From NCBI GenBank assembly GCA_964247055.1, contig OZ176053.1, positions 8,866,001 to 8,930,000 of the forward strand: DNA of 64,000 bases. Direction: 5' to 3'. This stretch comes from Paragordius varius. Lineage: Eukaryota > Nematomorpha. A program made the position numbers and the translations under genes. Numbering within the stretch: position 1 is the stretch's first letter; every line of letters starts with the position of its first letter. Positions 26,139 to 36,650 of this stretch are shown piece after piece. The notes under the pieces were generated by a model. It saw only the letters and a program-made list of their open reading frames with translations, was not told the origin of the DNA and made no database searches.

Positions 26139-26837
26139 TATCATGTAATGTAATTAATATTATTAATATTTTTATAATATTTCAATTTTTTGTGGATTCC
26201 ATCCCAAATTAATTCGTTCTTCTAAAATGGGTTTGTTATTTTTAAATAATCCAAAAATAACGGGATTGGGCGATTAAATTCTTAAAAATATGCTAAATGA
26301 CTCAAAAAAATATTTTTAAACAAATGTATACATTTAACAAAAATTTAATTTTTAGCAAAATTTTGTTGAAGCCTACTTTTTATTACTTATAGACATGATG
26401 GACAAGGTATAAAAACCTTTTTAGATACTATAACAATCCTTTTGCTATATAATTTGAGGATGCTCACTTTTTAATTTTAAGGTTCGTTTTATCAAATTTT
26501 GGCGAATTTTTCTAAAATATACATTTATAGTTGACATAAATTTAATGACGAACGAATATTTTTTAATAAATATTCTGAGGTGATAGAAATGTTCAGCATC
26601 ATCACATTATATAAAAAAGTGTTTTTTATAATATAAAGCGTTTTTACACCGTTTCCATCATGCCTAAAAATAGGATGAAGGATACTTTAACAAAGTTTTG
26701 CTAAAAATTAAATTTTTGTAAAAAGTATGGATTTTTATAAAATTTATTTTTTGAAGTCAAAATTAGCATATATTTAAAAATTTTATCCCCCAATCGCGGC
26801 ATTTTTGCCTTTATTTTAAACTAGCCCATTTTAGTAG
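26139..26837. other. AT-rich spacer after the LINE
   Basis: No gene. From about 26640 it may belong to repeat family B, whose clear similarity starts at about 26838. Confidence 0.4.
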
Positions 26838-27330
26838 AATAAAAAACGTTGGGACCTTTGGAGCTAACATCTATAAATTGAAACATTTTAAAAATATTGA
26901 TTTGCTTTTTTAGGTAGTTCATCGAAAAATTTATTTAAAATGTGCGCAATTTTGACCATTTGATACGGAGTACTTACAAAAGTGAAATTATCTTTATTAG
27001 ATCACTCGTAAGAGACAAAACCAGAAGCCCCATGATAATTCTGATACATTTTCCTATCAAAATGTATATATTTTATCTGCTTATTGGGCATTGTGTAATG
27101 CAACAGGCAAATAAATGTATATTATGGTTAGAAAATGTAAATAACTTCGAGCAAAAACCTGATATATTTTGAGTTTAATATTAGCTGTTAGTTTCAATCA
27201 TGTTTTAATGTCCCAAATTTAGACTCTAAGAGTCACAAAATGTACACGGAAAAAATTTTGTACTGAATTTAGCTAAAATTCTTTTATATTTTTATAAAAG
27301 CGAGCTCAGGTATATTAAACTACCCCAATA
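26838..27330. repeat. Dispersed repeat, family B, longest copy
   Basis: Shares CTAGCCCATT, GTAGAATAAAAAACG-like, GTGCGCAATTTTG, GGAGTACTTAC, ACATTTTCCTATCA and ATGTATATTATGGTTAG with copies at 60838-61150, 21590-21800, 17850-18080 and, inverted, at 22790-22970. No coding capacity and no clear ends, so the full unit may be larger. Confidence 0.5.
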
Positions 27331-27650
27331 ATTAGGACAAAAAGCAAAAAGTTAATGTGTGTTAAATAAAAATTAGCTTTTAATATAGAGGATAAATTAA
27401 CTTCATGGTATTTTTAATATGGTGGTACAAATAATTGTTTTTTACAAAAACAGCTATACTTTCAATGATAATTACTTTTATAACCTCAGATATATTGTTT
27501 CACTTATAAATTGTTTTGTTTACAATTGACCAAAATTAATGCATTTATCTTTATTCAGTAATTTTCTCTTGCTACTAAAAATACACAGCACTAGCGATTT
27601 TTATAAGAAAAACAAACAGGCTATATACTCGTTAATGTTTGGTGATTTAA

Positions 27651-28307
27651 ATGTCTTTTCTGCTAAATTTAATTTTCTCCAATTTAAGTTCAGTTGATGA
27701 AACAGCAGCAAGTGTTTTCGATATAACTTCTAATTTTTTTCTAGATGAAATAATTCGGTGTGAGTGGCCAACATTTCTGAACGATGAATCTAGTAACGGT
27801 TTCCTGGCAGAAAATAAAAAGGGCAATAAAATTCCTAAAAATTTCCGAAATCGTAAAAAATTTTGTGTTATTAAAAATTTACCGGTAATAATACCAAACA
27901 TTTCAGATAGTGATGATGATTTTATTCATGAAAATGAGTTCAGGAAATTCGCTGATTACGACTTTAAGGTAGCTAATTGCTTTTATAATTACAGAAAAAC
28001 GAAGACGCTAAATGTTTTTACGTATATTGTTATAAATCTCAAGACAAAAATCCGTTTTGGAAAACATATATACGCATCAATTCTGACGCAACCATTAGTG
28101 AATTAAAAGGATTGATATGTTACAAATATATTAAAAAAACTGAAAATCATACGTTATTGAAGTAAAATTTGGTCATTATTATTTAGATTAAAGGCATTAA
28201 ATTCATATAAAATATATATAATGGACGATAATGAAATTGAATCCGATTTCCCACCTTTTGATGACGATTTGAATATTTCAAAAATTTTCTTTCAGAGCAT
28301 GGCCCTT
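27651..28307 (+). CDS. MAPKAP1: SIN1/MAPKAP1 (TORC2 subunit), 5' exons
   Basis: SIN1 is the substrate-recruiting subunit of TORC2. Exons 27651-27968, 27995-28161 and 28187-28307. The N terminus is MSFLLNL (human MAFLDNP); exon 1 ends NEFRKFADYDFK, matching NPFNEYSKFDGK. Exon 2 carries the CRIM-domain start: YCYKSQDKNPFWK, DATISELKGLICYKYIKK (human RVQDLIGLICWQYTSEG). Exon 3 gives LNSYKIYIMDDNEIESDFPP (human [20 protein letters not shown]) and FFQSMAL (GFSTLAL). The two introns are 26 and 25 bp. Without the first, the frame of exon 2 is lost; without the second, a stop follows. A donor GTAATA follows exon 3. The rest of CRIM and the Ras-binding and PH domains should lie downstream in long introns. 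Weak candidates near 28590 and 29075 (KKKLYFFE) are unproven. Confidence 0.75.
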
Positions 28308-30354
28308 GTAATACCCATTCAATATTAATGCGATTGAATTAGAAAACCAAGCGATAATCGGGGATTAGTATGGATTTTTCATACCTTATTTTTGGAACCT
28401 ATCCATAAGAATATATATATATAATTTAAATAATTCTCATCTTTTTATCTGCCAAATTTATTTTGGGTTTTTTGCAGCTAAAAAACAGCAATATATTATG
28501 GTTTACCATATCTCTCACATCCCCACATCGCCTTTTTACAACAAAATAATTAATATTAAAAACTCTAGATGCATATCACTGATTTTGATGATCTTTTTTT
28601 AGCATTTAAAAATAAATACGATTTCGATATTTTCAATTGATATTAGCCTATTTTCACATGTTAAAGATTAATTTGATAATTCTTGTTTTTTTACTGAATT
28701 CAGAAATATATTATTCAATTGAAAAATAACTGACATAAATGGCAACCATAGTTAATAACAAAAATTATTCGATGAAAATCGCTCGTTTTTAATGGTACTT
28801 TGAAATATTAAATCAGAAAATATGTTGTTACCAAATTTTATAATTAATCTAAATGACACAAAGAGCATTTTAGTTCGATTTATATGCCACCCCTAAAAAA
28901 TATCGGCATATTGATTTAGATTATAAGCAAAATAAGGGTCAAACAGCTATGCTATATTTTTCGGTATTATATTATGTTTTGAAACAAAAATGCGAATTTT
29001 GGCGGTATCACTGGTTTAAAGTCTTCACTGATCCTTTATTCATTTGAATTTTATACTTTTAGAAATAAGGAAAAAGAAACTATATTTCTTTGAATTTGCT
29101 GGAGGTAATCAATTTATTAATCTCACAACTTAGTCTCAGTAGAGTATGGTAAAAAAGCTTTAAATGGGATTAAACAACTTTTCCCATATATTTTAACATC
29201 AATTTGGTTTATTATGGACACACTTAAATTTATATTATACGCTACTGTATATTGATTATGCTTTACTTACAATTTTATTGAACAGTAAATTATTTTTAAC
29301 AATTAATTTGATAAGGTTATTATTTTTTCTGTTTAAATTTGTACAATCCGTTTGTAGTATAATAATTTAAGTGTTATTCCTAATTAAGCGTTTTTATAAA
29401 AAAAGAATTTTTAATATAAAAATTACCTTAATCAAATTTTTCCTTTTAGATGTATTTTTGGATGGTTCCCTCTCGTTTTAAGGACGGCTTTATTTATTAT
29501 TGTATGACAAAACATACAAATGCAATTCAGTCTACACAACTGCAGATATATTTAATAAGGAAATGCTATTTTTATTGGTTTAAATAAATTTTGTACAAAT
29601 TATATTATTAATTTCATTATTATGATATTTTGATAAAATGAACTATATTCCACGAAAATTGTCTTTTTTTCTCAAATTTTATTTTAATAAGTGTAAAAAT
29701 TAATTATAGGATAATTTTCATAAAACACGCTGAATGGTTATAACTAGATTGTAATATTTTCGTAAACTTTCCACGTTTTATGCTCATACGATATACCGGT
29801 ATTTTATTTTTAAGATCAAAAATTTATCATGTCTTAGTCACATTTAAATTATGATCCACGCGGAAATGTGTCCATTTTTTTTAAATTTTTAATACCTATT
29901 TCTCAAAATCAGTTGAGTTTTATAATTTCAGCTTAGTTTCGCAAAAAATAATAAAAATTTTTTAAAATGTTTATTCTAACCATCAATAAATTAAAGATTT
30001 TCGCTTATTTATATTTGGCCAAAAGGATATTCAACATACGGAGGTTCAAGCCTGAAGCATATTCATTAGTTATATAGTAAACTATTTTGAAATAATTTCT
30101 GACAGTTTTTTTAGTCGATAATTTAAGGCTACATAACCACGGCATAAAAATTTTGTTATTTTCGATACATCTATTGGTTTTGATTGAAATATGACATTCC
30201 ATATATTACCCAACGGACCCGCCCGTTTTTTTAAAATAGCCCCGTAAGTCCCCAAAAATTTTAAAGCAATACCCAAGTTATAAGCCCATAATCATTAGTG
30301 GATATAGTTAATTCGATAAGAACGAGAACGAAAAAGTCAAATGCTTTTTTAGAT
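28308..30354. other. Probable long SIN1 intron(s) or intergenic DNA
   Basis: AT-rich. Possible further SIN1 exons: about 28593-28655 (HLKINTISIF after a TTTTTTTAG) and 29075-29107 (KKKLYFFEFAG between TTTTAG and GTAATC). Neither could be linked by phase to exon 3, so they are only noted. Confidence 0.35.
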
Positions 30355-30860
30355 CTGGATGGTTTGGACTCCACCCTCTGTAAAATGCGCCACCATTAAC
30401 ACGTGGCTTTTGAAAACTTTCAAACCCCCGAGACTATATAGATTCAATTGAGGTTTTAGCTATATCTGGTATAAATGTTAAAATTTTAAACAAATCGTCT
30501 TTTCAAATGAGCCGAATAGGGCTACATGCTTCCAGACAATTAAGTTTTGATTGGTTTCAGCTATATCCACTAAATGAACAAAAATTTTCCGAATATCGCT
30601 TTGTTAAAGCCGCTTAGGGTTCCATTCTCTGTAATACGCTACCATGTAAAAATAACGTTACTTTGAAGTAATTTCACAAGTTTTGAGAGTATATAAAATC
30701 GCAAATTATTTTAAATATTACCTCTAAAGGGCATTAGTTGAGCGCTTTTTGTATATCATACCTAGGTAGGAGTCCACCCTTTAATTCGCCACCATATAAA
30801 ACTAACGTGGCTTTGAAGCAGTCTTTTGCAGGACCGTGGAAAATTGATGATTTTTACTTA
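30355..30860. repeat. Degenerate tandem repeat
   Basis: Three units, starting near 30364, 30608 and 30768, share TCCACCCTCTGTAAAATGCG-like, GCCACCAT, AAAATAACGTGGCTTTGAAG and a later AAATGAGCC word. Unit lengths are uneven (about 160-240 bp). A related start occurs near 31290, and fragments near 11930-12130 and 45730-45800. Confidence 0.5.
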
Positions 30861-31400
30861 TAAATTGATCCCAAATGAGCCACTCCTTTGAACTCTTTTG
30901 GTCCTTGTTAGATTTACAGTAATTGATAAATATTTTTTATTTTAAGTTTTCCCATTTCCTAATTAATTTGTAAATTTCATATATTCAAAAAATCTAATAA
31001 TTAAAATTGATGGTCTTGAATAAGTTACTGAGTAAAATATATAAAATTTGTGGATTCACCCTTAAATATATTTCGTTATATATTTTTTATTTTTAATATT
31101 TGAAAAGCATGTTGTAATAGGATTTTTTATATAAGCACTGAAAATTAACGGATCTCTTAGATAAATCATGGATATAAAGAAAACATAATATACACCCAAT
31201 TTTATTTTCTAGAAATCGATTTAATAAACCATTTGCACACTTAAGTTATAGAATGAACAAGAGAGGAATTCGCACTTAATTTTGGTCATATCCACCCTCT
31301 AATCAAACCTGTATGAATGGTATTGAAAAATGGATGATTTTACATTGTTATTTAGTTAATTAATGACTATGATTATACAAATATATAGAGCTCAATATAA

Positions 31401-32426
31401 ATGGTTATAATAAGATTTAACAACAATCAAGTTATATGGTTAATTGAATTAATGATGGATTTAGTCATACTACTAGATAACAAAGATATTTTTATCGCAA
31501 AAGCGATGACATTTATTCGTTGCATCGATCTTTTATTTAATAAGGAGCGTCCAATCTTTGATGAGTTGTTAGATCGATGTATTCATGAGCAGACTCAAGA
31601 ATTTGCCTACGATTCCGTGAATAAAACATTTCAATTTTGGGATAATTTGATGGAGAATATTATCAAAAAGATTAGTATTCGCACAGAATACCCCAATTCG
31701 GGCATTGATAATTCGGATATTATTGAAAATTTATGGAATCAATTAACCATGATTTTTGAAATAAGCTTGAAACAGGCCAACGAATGGCAACAAAGCAAAA
31801 CAAAAAATGAGATGTTGGAAAAATGTTTGACTCAATCTCAACAAGAATGTAGGACATTGGGTGAAAAAATTAGTTTGTTGAAAGAAATTGAAGCTTCGAA
31901 AACACTAACAATCATTTCTATGCGTGAAGAAAATAAACGGTTTAAAAATAAATGCAGACATTTATCCAAATTAGTTACGAGAGCTGAAACTAAAATTAAA
32001 CTAAATGAAAAATTTTATGTTAAGGAAACAGCACTTTGTACCCAAATTATGCTGAAACGTTTTATTCAAACCCAACAAATGAGTTTTGGTGAATTGGACA
32101 GAAAAATGGATAATATTAATAATAGACTGGATCACCTGATACACAATCTGAACAAATATTGCGGTCAAAACAATTCTTTATGTTCGAATGTGTATGAGAA
32201 TGGCCAGATTATACATTCTCCCAAATTTATAACTTCACATAATAATAGGGATGAAATGTGGAAAAATTGCATTGCCAATGCTACAAATTTTAAATTTCTC
32301 CAAAAATTACAACAGTTAAATGATAATCAGCCTGAAAATAACATCAATTATAATTGTATAATGCTTTGTATCATATATTATGTGTTAATTGAAAGTTTAA
32401 ACCTAAGTAAATATGGAAATAAATGA
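31401..32426 (+). CDS. Unrecognised coiled-coil protein, single exon (341 aa)
   Basis: One uninterrupted frame. A TAA lies immediately before the ATG in the same frame, so this start is the earliest without an upstream exon. Residues 1-60 are helical and partly hydrophobic. About 130-205 is charged and heptad-like (WQQSKTKNEMLEKCLTQSQQ, LLKEIEASKTLTIISMREEN, KNKCRHLSKLVTRAETKIK), suggesting a coiled coil. A second helical stretch (SFGELDRKMDNINNRLDHL) follows near 225-245, and the last 40 residues include a hydrophobic NCIMLCIIYYVLI. No catalytic motif or family recognised. A frame this long is unlikely by chance at this AT content, and its biased polar composition supports coding. A cytoskeletal or sperm/cilium role is possible but only a guess. 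It lies tail to tail with the SDR gene. Confidence 0.7.
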   Translation: MVIIRFNNNQVIWLIELMMDLVILLDNKDIFIAKAMTFIRCIDLLFNKERPIFDELLDRCIHEQTQEFAYDSVNKTFQFWDNLMENIIKKISIRTEYPNSGIDNSDIIENLWNQLTMIFEISLKQANEWQQSKTKNEMLEKCLTQSQQECRTLGEKISLLKEIEASKTLTIISMREENKRFKNKCRHLSKLVTRAETKIKLNEKFYVKETALCTQIMLKRFIQTQQMSFGELDRKMDNINNRLDHLIHNLNKYCGQNNSLCSNVYENGQIIHSPKFITSHNNRDEMWKNCIANATNFKFLQKLQQLNDNQPENNINYNCIMLCIIYYVLIESLNLSKYGNK

Positions 32427-33092
32427 TTGGTATGGCTTTTTGTATCAGGCATCCTTTAATTTGGCAAAAATAACTAAAAATTAAAGTTTTATCAAGAATA
32501 AGCTTGATTGATACGGCTCTTAATAAAATTATATAAATATTATTATTTTAAACGATAAATAATTATTTTTCCTCTTTTTAAGAGAAATTATACAAAATAA
32601 AATTTGTTTTTGTTATATTTTCATTTAAATTGGTTTAATTTCTTGGGAATAAGGATTTATCATGAGAAGACATATTTTAAGTTATTTTTGAAAATTCCCT
32701 CGATATAGATTACAAATTTGGCCTAATATATATTTACTATTTTAAAGTAATTTTTAGTGAATGATATTGATTAAATTTTTTAAATTTACTAATTATGATG
32801 TGAGATTTAAAATAAATCCTGATGCTAACGTTGTAATTTAACAGTAATTGCTGGTAGAATTGGGTTTTGACCGGTCAAAAATAACCAATTGGTTTTTGGC
32901 CGGAAGCAGTCAGTATCACAAAGGCGTATATATGTTGTACCTAAAACGGATTAGTCATTGAAATTGGGTTTAATTAAAAAAATATCATTAAATATTTAAA
33001 GTTTTTATGGTTATTTTTATTTTTAAGAGGTCACAGTCTCATAAGGGCGTTCACAACTGCTCATAAGCAATTTTAATGATTAAACCTCTATA
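32427..33092. other. Spacer between two convergent genes
   Basis: AT-rich, no gene. About 32860-32910 has GGTTTTGACCGGTCAAAA-like words resembling the GGAACCGG element family, too short to assign. Confidence 0.4.
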
Positions 33093-36000
33093 CTATTTTG
33101 ATAATAATTTATTAGTCAGGTATTTTTCAAGTTTCGGAAAATAACAATGAATGTATATGGTGATTGCAACATTCCAGAATGGAAGATATAGGATTTTCTT
33201 TTTCTGAGCTATGCCATGAATTATTTGAGAAGCTGTATAACCAACATCCGCAAATTTTATCCATTTCTTGAGGTGGGTGTTCCCATTTTTTTCGATACCC
33301 GCTATTGATCTGCTTGTGCCTATTATTAGAAAAAAACAATATTGGTTTTATCTTATCATACTAGTAGGGCTTTTATAATATAAACCTCTATTCCAAATCG
33401 TAAAATTATGAATAATAAATGAAAATTATTTTTAGATAAAGTGACGGACGATTTTACGCAAATGTGGTTTAACAAAAATATAAATATTTTACCTATTGAT
33501 CCAAGATATATCATTGAGACGCTAAAATTTTTATTCTCAATCTCCCATTCACGGGTTAAAGAACCGAGGAATCCATCCAACGCAAATTTTGATGCACCAT
33601 ACATGCCCAAATATGGATGCGGTACTTTACCTAGGATATTTTTCGAATTAGACAACTATAATGGTATATGATGGTATAAAAATTGGAGAAACTGTCCTAG
33701 TTCCTAATCTTTGGTTCCGGCTCCTTTATTTGGAATAAAAAACAATAGTTCGGACTAAATAGTTCTGAAAATATAGATTTTGCCAGTCGGCTTTTGTCAT
33801 TTATATGGCTTTACTGAAAAAGTTAACAATAACTACTAAAAATGTATAAATTTTGTTGCTACTTTTTTATGAAAACAATAAATAATTAATTTTTTAAATT
33901 CATAAAAAATAATAATACATTAACCTTGTTAAATAATTGAAAAAAAACAAATAATTTGGACTTTTTAGGCTTTTAGTTTTAAATTTTGCAATAATGAAAA
34001 CTATTATTGGGCATCTCTGTATTTTTATTGACGGAAGGGGAATTTACATGTCTGTTTTATAATTATTAGTTACACTAAAATTATTGATATGTCATGCGAA
34101 CAGGCGTTATACTGAATTTTTTATCCACAATTTCAATCAAATATGTAACTAATAATAAGAAATAATCATATATACCAACAGACATGTATATTAAATCCAG
34201 TTTTAGACATTTAAAATACCGAAATGGCCAATCATAGGTTTGGTTACTGTATTCTCTTATTCCAAACGAATTTTTTTGCATAAAACCTTTTTTACAAAGC
34301 ATTTGTTAAACAGTCAAGTTTAATTAGTAGGGTGTATATAAGTTAGTTATATTAAATATAAAAGTTTATAAATACCGACTAGAGAGGACATAATTGCTAT
34401 TTGACTATCGGTTGAATGCATTAGCGGTACACAAAGTGTCAAGAGATAAACGTAAGAAAAAAAGTTTGATTCAAATACTGATCGTAACTTGTCATAATTA
34501 TCATGCTGACATTCTCTAAATAAATTAAAATGGATATTACTTATCTTTTGACATCCATGGCTTGAATTCTTGAAATTCTGCATGGTTAAGGATAAGAAGG
34601 TCTACATTTTTATAAGCATTCAGGAAAACCTAAATTTTTAATAAATTCAATATATAAATAATATTCACGATAAAATTAAAAAGTAATATTAAGCTGTCGG
34701 CAATTTAAAGCAAGCGTTATATGATTTACCCCAAATGCCGGTTAAAGTATGGGTTATAAGAAAAATATATTTTATGTAGCATATTATTTTTCTTTAACTC
34801 CGAAAAATTTAACACTCAATAAATTTAATATAATCTGCCAAAATACCTCCATCACTTCTTTTGCATTTTCTAGGGTTCCTTGCTTTAAACCACTAATTAC
34901 AACACTTGGTGATCCCATTTTCAGACATAAATTTCGAATCTATTAATGTAAAATAAATATGTATTTAATGATATATCAAATTTCAGTGCCAGATTGGAAG
35001 AATAAAGTTGGTTTGTCGTAATCCAAAGGGGTGAAACGCCATATAAGAGAAAAACATACAAAAATGTGATTTAACTATAAATTTTATGGAATATGCCTGT
35101 ATCAACATAAAAAAGTTAACACACTAAAAATGGCTCCAATATTTTTTTAATCAAAATGTAAAAGCGTTAATGTTGGGGTAAAAATATAACAAGCTAAAAT
35201 ATCATAAAAACATGGAATAATATATTATCATATTAGATCATGCTACAATTTATATTTTAAAAAGCTTGTCATCCAGACTTACCTAAATAAAACTCTGCTA
35301 AGAATGAAACATAGTTTGATTACACACTGCACAAGATTATGGGTCATAAAAAACATTAATATTAGTAATACTAACGTATCAGTACTCTTAACACTTTTCG
35401 TTTTGGGAACGCTTTATTTAAGAAAGATATCACTACTTTGGTAATCGCGAGATAACTTATTAAAATTGAATAACAAGTCTTCTTAAATAAAATATATATT
35501 AACATAAGTCTTCATTTATTTTAAATTTTTTGCCCCAAATTTATCTAGTTTAGCAATAGAATTTTTGAAACTTTATTTTACAGCCTAATATCAGTAGTAC
35601 TCAAACCGCGGCCTTAAACGTGCTTTATTATGGCCCTGAATCAAATTAAAGTTTTGATATATTTTGTCGGTATTATATGGCGCACGGCCCTTCAAACAAG
35701 ATAAATATTTTTTCGGTCCTTTAAAGTTTTTGTTGAGTACTACTGGACCTTGTGAAAGGCGTATATATTTATTATGCAAACCAGCAAAAATCTTTCTATA
35801 GTATATGACAAAATATTCAACAAGGCTCCTATTCTTTAACAATGCTTTCCCGTGTGGGTCATGAAGCTATTCAATTCGAAAAAAATTTATTGTATATCAT
35901 AATTTTTTGACAAACCTCCAATAATTCTGACAAACACATATCCACCAAAAACAATTTTGATTGAAGAGAGGCATATTGCAATGCTAACTCTCGGCCAATT

Positions 36001-36650
36001 CCATTTGCAGCACCAGTTATAAATACAATCTTATTTTTGTAATCTACGAATAGAAGAGTAAATCATTTTACGTTAAATAATTATAACTAAAATCGCCTTA
36101 CCCTGATCAGCTTTTATGATGTAAAGACACTAATATCTTTTTATTTTATTTATATGGAAGTTTGGATAACCGTTTCTTTTAATAAAAAATTAATTACTTT
36201 TACCATTTTTTAATAAACATTATCCCTATCTATTCACTAATACAATTCTTCTTTAAAATAGCATTAACATTAAATAAATTTACAGAGTATACCCTATAAA
36301 TTTTGTTTAGGAATTTCATAGTGTTTCACATAGTCACCTGAAAAAATAACCTTAAATAAGTTCATCAAAAAAGAAAATCATAATTAAAAGTTAAAGTTGA
36401 GATCAAAAACAGGAAAAATTAGTAAGACAGGGAAGCGAAAAATATCAAAATATTCATATATGTGTAAAAATAATTAAATTTAAACTTAACTTTATTTAAT
36501 ATAAAAACATTATTTAAATAGTAAATAAATACCAAATTTAGTATTTTGGGGAAGTAAGAGTTTTCTGTATACTTTTGCGAATATTTGTATTCCAAACACA
36601 ATGAAGCCAGCTTGAATGACCCAATGAGCAAGTTGAAAAAGAATGGACAT
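33093..36650 (-). CDS. 11-beta-hydroxysteroid dehydrogenase 1-like SDR
   Basis: Membrane-anchored NAD(P)-dependent short-chain dehydrogenase of the HSD11B1/HSD11B1L type. Exons in order: 36533-36650, 36102-36110 (9 nt, tentative), 35916-36043, 34847-34939, 34541-34629, 34376-34515, 33493-33630, 33093-33319; 942 nt, 313 aa. Exon 1 gives a hydrophobic N-terminal anchor (LAHWVIQAGFIVFGIQIF). Then come the cofactor motif TGAANGIG, LLILNHAE (NH as in human LILNHI), catalytic Ser in AIMSSLVGK, the YGASK active site (GMYGASKFALDGFLGSLTRE for AAYSASKFALDGFFSSIRKE) and YLGSIGTSRSI for CVLGLIDTETA. The C terminus (YTASQIIHGIAQKKKILYLP) matches the family's ALEIIKGG...YY region. One intron is 25 bp (34516-34540). 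Substrate unknown; steroid, retinoid or lipid carbonyls are typical. The link from exon 1 to the TGxxxGIG exon is the weakest part. Confidence 0.85.
35592..35745. mobile_element. Possible hAT-like MITE in an SDR intron
   Basis: CAGTAGTACTCAA at the left and TTGAGTACTACTG at the right are exact 13-bp inverted ends, 154 bp apart, with CCGCGGCC and CGGTCC words inside. The form resembles the CAGTGGTTCTCAA ends of hAT elements. No flanking duplication is visible. Confidence 0.5.

Noticed and set aside
28005-28025. Apparent frameshift in SIN1 at a T run
   Set aside because: Removing a 26-bp GT...AG segment (27969-27994) explains the frame change and gives a better family match.
33356-33655. 99-codon SDR frame starting at 33655 (MSNSKNI...)
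   Set aside because: The exon really starts at 33630 after a CTAG acceptor; the first residues duplicate a position already supplied by the catalytic-Ser exon.
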